Shown piece after piece: positions 5,309 to 6,491 of a stretch of DNA of 6,491 bases (the first letter of the stretch is position 1; each line of letters starts with the position of its first letter). The position numbers and the translations under genes are program-made. Source of the DNA: Clostridia bacterium (GTDB taxonomy: Bacteria; Bacillota; Clostridia; Peptostreptococcales; Anaerovoracaceae); assembly GCA_900766045.1 (NCBI GenBank), contig CAAFTW010000007.1:1-6491 (forward strand). Direction: 5' to 3'. The notes below the pieces were generated by a model that saw nothing but the letters and a program-made list of their open reading frames with translations, had not been told where the DNA came from and did no database searches.

Positions 5309-6235
5309 ATGGCTCTTATCAGCAGCACAGAACTGTTTAAGAAAGCACTGAACAGCGATTACGCCATCGGCGCGTTCAACGTGAACAATATGGAGATCGT
5401 TCAGGGTATCGCAGATGCCGCAAAAGCTGAAAACGCTCCGGTTATTCTTCAGGTTTCCGCAGGTGCTCGTAAATACGCTAAGCCGGCATACCTGCTGAAG
5501 CTCGTTGAAGCCGCACTTGAAGACACGGGAATCGACGCCGTTCTTCACCTGGACCACGGCGCAGACTTTGAGATCTGCAAGGACTGTGTCGATGACGGAT
5601 TCACTTCCGTTATGTACGACGGATCCAAGCATCCGTTTGAGGAGAACATCCGGGTCACGAAGCAGGTTGTTGAGTATGCGCATGACCACGGTGTTGTCGT
5701 AGAGGCTGAGCTGGGAAAGCTGGCCGGTGTAGAGGACGCGGTTCATGTTGCAGAAAGAGAAGCAACATTTACTGATCCTGAAGAGGCAAAGGAATTCGTA
5801 GAGCGCACAGGCGTTGACTCCCTGGCGGTTGCCATCGGAACAAGCCACGGCGCATACAAGTTCAAGGGAACTCCGTATCTGGACTTTGAGCGTCTGCAGA
5901 AGATTCATGAGCTGATCCCGAATACTCCGCTGGTTCTGCACGGTGCATCTTCCGTTCCGCAGGAATTCGTTGCAGAGTGCAACAAGTACGGCGGACAGGT
6001 TCCGGGAGCACAGGGTGTTCCGGAGGACATGATTGAAGAAGCCTGCAAGCATGGTGTCTGCAAGGTTAACGTCGACACAGACCTGCGTCTGGCAATGACT
6101 GCTTCCATCCGTAAAGTCATGGTAGAGCAGCCGGATGTCTTCGATCCGCGTAAATATATGGGACCAGGCAGAGATGCCATCACGGCTATGGTACGGCATA
6201 AGATCAGAGACGTCCTGCACACATCCGGAAAATAA
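5309..6235 (+). CDS. fba: Class II fructose-1,6-bisphosphate aldolase
   Basis: A 308-residue zinc-dependent aldolase that interconverts fructose 1,6-bisphosphate with dihydroxyacetone phosphate and glyceraldehyde 3-phosphate in cytoplasmic glycolysis and gluconeogenesis. Visible landmarks are GAFNVNNME (21-29); the VLHLDHGAD motif (78-86) with catalytic Asp82 and zinc ligand His83; VEAELG with Glu134; GTSHGAYKF with zinc ligand His180; LVLHGASSVP with zinc ligand His211; and KVNVDTDLR (252-260), which helps bind the phosphate and substrate. All key residues are present. The length is that of the longer Bacillota form; B. subtilis FbaA is about 285 residues. The AGGAGG at 5295-5300 is eight bases from the ATG. 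It is monocistronic by context: own promoter, a strong terminator downstream, and a mobile-element end after that. Codon use is consistent with high expression, being rich in GTT, CTG, CGT and AAG. Confidence 0.98.
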   Translation: MALISSTELFKKALNSDYAIGAFNVNNMEIVQGIADAAKAENAPVILQVSAGARKYAKPAYLLKLVEAALEDTGIDAVLHLDHGADFEICKDCVDDGFTSVMYDGSKHPFEENIRVTKQVVEYAHDHGVVVEAELGKLAGVEDAVHVAEREATFTDPEEAKEFVERTGVDSLAVAIGTSHGAYKFKGTPYLDFERLQKIHELIPNTPLVLHGASSVPQEFVAECNKYGGQVPGAQGVPEDMIEEACKHGVCKVNVDTDLRLAMTASIRKVMVEQPDVFDPRKYMGPGRDAITAMVRHKIRDVLHTSGK

Positions 6236-6236
6236 T

Positions 6237-6256
6237 CGTTTCTGCTGACAGAAACG
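6237..6256 (+). other. Short hairpin one base after the fba stop codon
   Basis: CGTTTCTG and CAGAAACG form a perfect 8-bp stem with loop CTGA. No T-run follows, so it is not an intrinsic terminator; it could stabilise the fba mRNA 3' end or be incidental. Confidence 0.5.
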
Positions 6257-6301
6257 GGTATCAGGCGGCATTCATCCTGATCGATTAAGAATGATGAAAA
6301 A

Positions 6302-6349
6302 GGAGCTGCAGCATCGGTATGGAAATGCCGGTGCGCAGCTCCTCTTTTT
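6302..6349 (+). terminator. Strong Rho-independent terminator of fba
   Basis: A two-part stem: GGAGCTGC (6302-6309) pairs with GCAGCTCC (6335-6342), then after one bulged A, GCATCGGTAT pairs with ATGCCGGTGC (ten pairs including G-U), closed by a GGAA tetraloop. CTTTTTA follows. AAAAA on the left flank means it could also terminate leftward transcription. Confidence 0.93.
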
Positions 6350-6410
6350 ATTGTCTGTTCGTTAGACGACAACAAGGTTCCCGGGCACCCACCCGACGCT
6401 TTTTGATATG

Positions 6411-6463
6411 CTCCCTTTATGAGAGACAGTGAAAAAATAAAACACTGTTGATCATGAAGGGAG
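6411..6463 (+). promoter_or_regulatory. Hairpin enclosing the ribosome binding site of the terminal ORF
   Basis: CTCCCTTTATGA (6411-6422) pairs with TCATGAAGGGAG (6452-6463) over 12 pairs, one of them G-U. Inside, ACAGTG (6426-6431) pairs with CACTGT (6443-6448) around an A-rich loop. The ribosome binding site AAGGGAG (6457-6463) is buried in the outer stem. Sequestration of a transposase ribosome binding site in read-through mRNA is a known way insertion sequences limit expression. Confidence 0.65.
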
Positions 6464-6469
6464 TTTTCT

Positions 6470-6491
6470 ATGGGAAGAAGAGGTAAACGAA
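6470..6491 (+). CDS. Start of an ORF cut by the window edge (possibly transposase OrfA)
   Basis: ATG at 6470 with AAGGGAG six bases upstream. Seven codons are visible (MGRRGKR) before the window ends. The ribosome binding site and start are convincing, but the product cannot be told from seven residues; a transposase is suggested only by the IS-like sequence around it. Confidence 0.6.

Larger units (their letters stand above)
6404..6491 (+). mobile_element. Possible left end of an insertion sequence (IS3-family-like), truncated by the window
   Basis: From 6404 the sequence reads TGATATGCTCCCTTTATGAG followed by AGACAG. It begins with TG, has a C-rich block and then a GAGAC-type block, the general pattern of IS3-family terminal inverted repeats (TG...CCC...GGAC). 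It is followed within 66 bases by a ribosome binding site and an ORF beginning MGRRGKR, basic like many transposase OrfA N-termini. The other end and any target-site duplication lie outside the window, so the family is inferred. Confidence 0.45.

Noticed and set aside
5219..6271. A 350-residue minus-strand ORF
   Set aside because: It is the antisense shadow of fba, which has all catalytic residues, a ribosome binding site and a terminator.
1..6491. CRISPR array or tandem repeats
   Set aside because: No regularly spaced direct repeats are seen anywhere in the window.

Overview
The window looks like the chromosome of a low-to-mid GC Bacillota (Firmicutes) bacterium, probably a gut-type clostridial or erysipelotrichial lineage. 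Three things suggest this: strong AGGAGG ribosome binding sites, a Firmicutes-type one-piece tmRNA with smpB close upstream, and a roughly 308-residue class II fructose-bisphosphate aldolase. The family-level placement is inference.

Layout. Positions 1-1720 are a decayed or accessory stretch. It holds one intact gene on the minus strand, a Tam-like SAM-dependent methyltransferase (219-1019). Around it lie gene scraps: a piece resembling an FprA-type flavo-diiron protein (155-217), a frameshifted piece of a LUD-domain (LutC-like) protein (1090-1280), and about 400 bases with no recognisable gene. At 1697-1715 there is an inverted 19-base copy of the tmRNA 3' end, facing the real tmRNA across its terminator. 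The 3' end of ssrA is a common integration site for mobile DNA, so this scrap-filled region may be an old integration hotspot.

Positions 1722-4523 form a trans-translation and housekeeping block on the minus strand. In transcription order it runs: an RluC/RluD-family pseudouridine synthase (3546-4523), signal peptidase I (2952-3533), smpB (2379-2849), a candidate structured small RNA with its own promoter (about 2200-2335), and ssrA (tmRNA, 1762-2119) with its promoter and terminator. SmpB protein and tmRNA work together to rescue stalled ribosomes, and the encoded tag reads ANNNNSNLALAA.

Positions 4582-6349 are on the plus strand, divergent from that block. They hold a membrane-anchored protein with a C-terminal MltG/YceG N-domain-like region but no transglycosylase domain (4641-5183), then fba (5309-6235) with its own promoter, ribosome binding site and a strong terminator. 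The window ends in what looks like the left end of an insertion sequence (from about 6404), whose first ORF is cut off after seven codons and whose ribosome binding site lies in a hairpin.

The most novel-looking signal is the candidate RNA between smpB and ssrA. It has a near-consensus promoter (TTGACA, 17 bases, TAGAAT), a closing stem that begins at the predicted first or second nucleotide, a long internal hairpin and a terminator-like 3' end, and no convincing ORF.
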